Below, piece by piece: positions 61,984 to 64,000 of a stretch of DNA of 64,000 nt. Location of the stretch: contig NC_010321.1 of assembly GCF_000019085.1 (NCBI RefSeq), positions 814,501 through 878,500 on the forward strand, read 5' to 3'. A model generated the notes under the pieces. The model searched no databases and was not told where the DNA came from. It saw only the letters and a program-made list of their open reading frames with translations. The stretch's first letter is position 1; each line of letters opens with the position of its first letter. This DNA comes from Thermoanaerobacter pseudethanolicus ATCC 33223 (GTDB lineage: Bacteria > Bacillota > Thermoanaerobacteria > Thermoanaerobacterales > Thermoanaerobacteraceae). The translations under genes and the position numbers were made by a program.

Positions 61984-63353
61984 TGTTGAAAAAATCCTAT
62001 TGTAAATTGTTTTTTATAAACCTACTTGGAATTTTAATAGTCGCCATATTTTTTTTAGGCTATGTTCCAATGACTAAATTTATTTTTGCTATTTTATTAG
62101 GAATTTTAGTAACATTTTTTTTAAGTTATAGATTTATAAAAAATATAGTAGAGCCTATAAAAGAGATAACTGAAATCACAAAGGATATTGCAAAGGGGAT
62201 ATACAGTCATAGGCTTGAAAGCGATTCTATTGATGAAATAAAAGAACTTTCTCTTGCAGTAGATTCTATGTCTTATAAATTAAAAGAAACAATAGAGGAA
62301 TTAAATGATAGAAACGCAAAATTAGAAGCCATTTTAAAAAGCATAGTAAATGGGGTTATCGCTTTTGATAATAATGAGAAGATATTACTTATAAATGACG
62401 CTGCGAGGAAAATTCTAAATATAAAAGAGAAAGATTTAATTGGAAGACATATCTTAGAAATTGTAAGAAATAGTAAATTACATGACTTTTTTGAAGATGT
62501 TAAGAAAAATAAAAATTCCCCTTCCAAAAGTTTAGAACTAAATGTTTTCAACAAACACCTCAAAGTGTATACTAGTCCAATTCTTCATCCAATTTCCCAT
62601 CAAAATTTAGGTTTTGTGTTAATAATAGATGATATTACAGAAATGAGAAGATTGGAAAAAATAAGAAGCGAATTTGTTGCAAATGTGTCCCATGAGCTGA
62701 GAACTCCTTTGACTTCTATTAGAGGCTTTATTGAAACTTTAAGAAATGGTGCTATTGACAATCCGCAGGCAAGAGATAAATTTTTAGATATAATTGATTT
62801 TGAGTCTGAAAGACTTACAAGACTTATAAACGATATACTCACTCTTTCTGAAATAGAAAATGTTAAAGAAGGTTATCCTAAAGAAGAAATAGAATTAGAT
62901 AATGAGATAGAGGATATATTATATATAATGGACAAGGTCGCGAGAAATAAAAATATAACGTTGAAAAAAGATTTAAATTGTACAGATTTAGTGATAAAAA
63001 CTAATAAAGATAGATTTCATCAAATGATGATTAATTTAATAGATAATGGTATAAAATACACTCCAGAGGGAGGATTTGTAAAGGTATCTACCAGAGAAGA
63101 GGGGGATAAAATAATTGTTACAGTTGAAGACAACGGTATAGGAATTTCGAAAGAAAATATTCCTAGGCTTTTTGAGAGATTTTATCGAGTTGACAAAAGT
63201 CGCTCAAGAAAATTAGGTGGTACAGGATTGGGACTTGCTATAGTTAAACATATTGTGGAATCTATGAAAGGAGAAATTTTTGTAGAAAGTGAAGTAGGGA
63301 GAGGTACAAAATTTATTATAAAATTCAACAAAACTGATTTAACAAAGACTTAA
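61983..63353 (+). CDS. phoR: PhoR-type sensor histidine kinase
   Basis: A membrane histidine kinase paired with the adjacent PhoP-type regulator. It has 456 residues and starts in a TAATG overlap with it. Two membrane helices (about 10-29 and 31-52) are almost joined, so there is no outside sensor domain. A HAMP segment (about 52-105), a PAS domain (about 110-215), the phospho-His in FVANVSHELRTPLTS (near 237), and the ATPase motifs N (MMINLIDNGIKYTP), G1 (VEDNGIGIS) and G2 (GTGLGLAIVKHI) follow. The lack of an external sensor fits signalling through the Pst transporter as in E. coli PhoR. Confidence 0.92.
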   Translation: MLKKSYCKLFFINLLGILIVAIFFLGYVPMTKFIFAILLGILVTFFLSYRFIKNIVEPIKEITEITKDIAKGIYSHRLESDSIDEIKELSLAVDSMSYKLKETIEELNDRNAKLEAILKSIVNGVIAFDNNEKILLINDAARKILNIKEKDLIGRHILEIVRNSKLHDFFEDVKKNKNSPSKSLELNVFNKHLKVYTSPILHPISHQNLGFVLIIDDITEMRRLEKIRSEFVANVSHELRTPLTSIRGFIETLRNGAIDNPQARDKFLDIIDFESERLTRLINDILTLSEIENVKEGYPKEEIELDNEIEDILYIMDKVARNKNITLKKDLNCTDLVIKTNKDRFHQMMINLIDNGIKYTPEGGFVKVSTREEGDKIIVTVEDNGIGISKENIPRLFERFYRVDKSRSRKLGGTGLGLAIVKHIVESMKGEIFVESEVGRGTKFIIKFNKTDLTKT

Positions 63354-63392
63354 CAATATCTTAATATTGAATTTACAATAGACTGTTACAAT
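63339..63392 (+). promoter_or_regulatory. Pho box array and -10 of pstS
   Basis: TTAACA (63339), TTAACA (63350), TTAATA (63361) and TTTACA (63372) are exactly 11 bp apart, the known PhoP-box pattern, and TACAAT (63387-63392) is the likely -10. The first two repeats lie at the 3' end of phoR. The layout matches Bacillus Pho promoters (boxes at about -60 to -22). Confidence 0.85.
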
Positions 63393-63434
63393 GTACTTGT
63401 ACAAAAAAATTTAAGGAATTTTGGAGGTGCTTTA

Positions 63435-64000
63435 ATGTTAAAGAGTCGATTTGCAAAAGTTGTTATTGCAGTACTGTTGATTGCAAGCTTTTTTACTTTT
63501 GCTGCGTGTGGTTCAAAACAACCCCAAAGCAATAATTCTACTACAACCACTGACAATCTTTCAGGTAAGATAACAATTGCTGGTTCTACAGCGTTACAGC
63601 CATTAGCTGAACAAGCTGCCAAAATGTTTATGGAAAAATATCCCAATGTAGTGATAACAGTGCAAGGCGGTGGTAGTGGTACAGGATTGACACAAGTAGT
63701 TCAAGGGGCAATTGATATTGGAAATTCTGATATTTTTGCTGAAGAAAAATTAGATGCCAACACAGCCAAATCTTTAGTAGATCATAAAGTTGCGATTGTA
63801 GGTTTTGCTGTAGTTGTTAATAAAGATGTTACAGTTGATAATTTAACTCAACAACAATTAATAGACATTTTTACAGGGAAAATAACAAATTGGAAAGATG
63901 TTGGCGGGTCAGATGAAAAGATAACAGTTATTTTGAGACCTGCAAGTTCGGGCACAAGAGCAACTTTTAAGAAGATCGTGTTAAAAGGTCAGGAAGAAGC
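63435..64000 (+). CDS. pstS: Phosphate ABC transporter substrate-binding lipoprotein PstS (3' end outside window)
   Basis: Binds phosphate outside the cell for the PstSCAB transporter. It starts at ATG behind TTGGAGG and runs off the window edge after about 188 residues. A lipoprotein signal ([25 protein letters not shown]) has its lipobox Cys near residue 26. A Ser/Thr-rich linker, then the PBP fold begins [22 protein letters not shown], with [24 protein letters not shown] and [22 protein letters not shown] and SSGTR are the phosphate-binding loops. It is not listed in a complete-ORF search because it lacks a stop here. Confidence 0.95.
   Translation, partial: MLKSRFAKVVIAVLLIASFFTFAACGSKQPQSNNSTTTTDNLSGKITIAGSTALQPLAEQAAKMFMEKYPNVVITVQGGGSGTGLTQVVQGAIDIGNSDIFAEEKLDANTAKSLVDHKVAIVGFAVVVNKDVTVDNLTQQQLIDIFTGKITNWKDVGGSDEKITVILRPASSGTRATFKKIVLKGQEE

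Noticed and set aside
63392-63403. TGTACTTGTACA palindrome after the pstS -10
   Set aside because: It is short and has no regulator context; chance occurrence in AT-rich DNA is likely.
63386-63646. 86-codon minus-strand frame over the pstS start
   Set aside because: It is opposite the pstS signal and linker and would span the Pho promoter; no features of a real gene.
1-64000. CRISPR arrays, insertion sequences, prophage genes, toxin-antitoxin modules
   Set aside because: No regularly spaced direct repeats of 23-40 bases, no transposase or integrase families and no phage structural genes are recognisable.

Overview
The window looks like the chromosome of a low-GC, spore-forming, thermophilic Firmicute close to Thermoanaerobacter. 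The evidence is AT-rich codon use, strong AGGAGG-type ribosome sites, a T-box and an L20 leader, sporulation genes (spoIIGA, sigE, sigG, yunB, a YhcN/YlaJ lipoprotein) and gene orders typical of that group. The genus is an inference from recognised protein families; no search was run. I see no insertion sequence, prophage or CRISPR array. Almost everything is core housekeeping, so the less ordinary signals lie in the intergenic and regulatory DNA.

Layout: 1-9400 is a translation block: the 3' part of thrS, an MFS transporter, aroC, infC-rpmI-rplT behind an attenuator leader, a TrmH-family methylase, and pheST behind a T-box. 9469-15766 holds zapA, a U32 peptidase, mutS2, a DUF523 gene and yunB. 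A tRNA-Ala (15816-15891) precedes a DegS/DegU-like pair whose kinase is frameshifted. An M18 aminopeptidase, a secreted CAP-domain protein, a DUF3343 protein and an unknown propeller/coiled-coil protein follow. 21922-31514 is an acetoin-dehydrogenase-type region: lpdA-lipB-lipA, the sigma-54 activator acoR, and a sigma-54-dependent operon (Lin0512 protein, E1 alpha, E1 beta, AcoX, E2). Lipoate synthesis and attachment genes thus sit beside the lipoyl enzyme complex that needs them.

31699-40443 is mixed: an EncFtn-type ferritin-like protein without a visible encapsulin, an unknown cysteine-containing protein, csoR-nifS-thiI (sulfur transfer), a DUF2089 protein, ychF, a sporulation lipoprotein and a YfmF/YfmH M16 peptidase pair. 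40529-57493 is a complete dcw (division and cell wall) run from mraZ to ftsZ, with murF and murA inside and only one class B PBP and one FtsW/SpoVE. It is followed by a nested palindromic, GC-rich element (57494-57807) and then spoIIGA-sigE-sigG, ylmC and nrdR. The window ends with a PhoP/PhoR pair and the start of pstS behind four 11-bp-spaced Pho boxes.

The most unusual items are: (1) the folded palindromic element between ftsZ and spoIIGA, flanked by two copies of the same terminator hairpin; (2) non-AUG starts of the AUU/AUA class in infC, in the Lin0512 gene and in the class B PBP gene; (3) an A8 run that splits the degS-like gene; (4) paired palindromes upstream of a sigma-54 promoter, probably the AcoR sites; (5) a solitary encapsulated-ferritin homologue.
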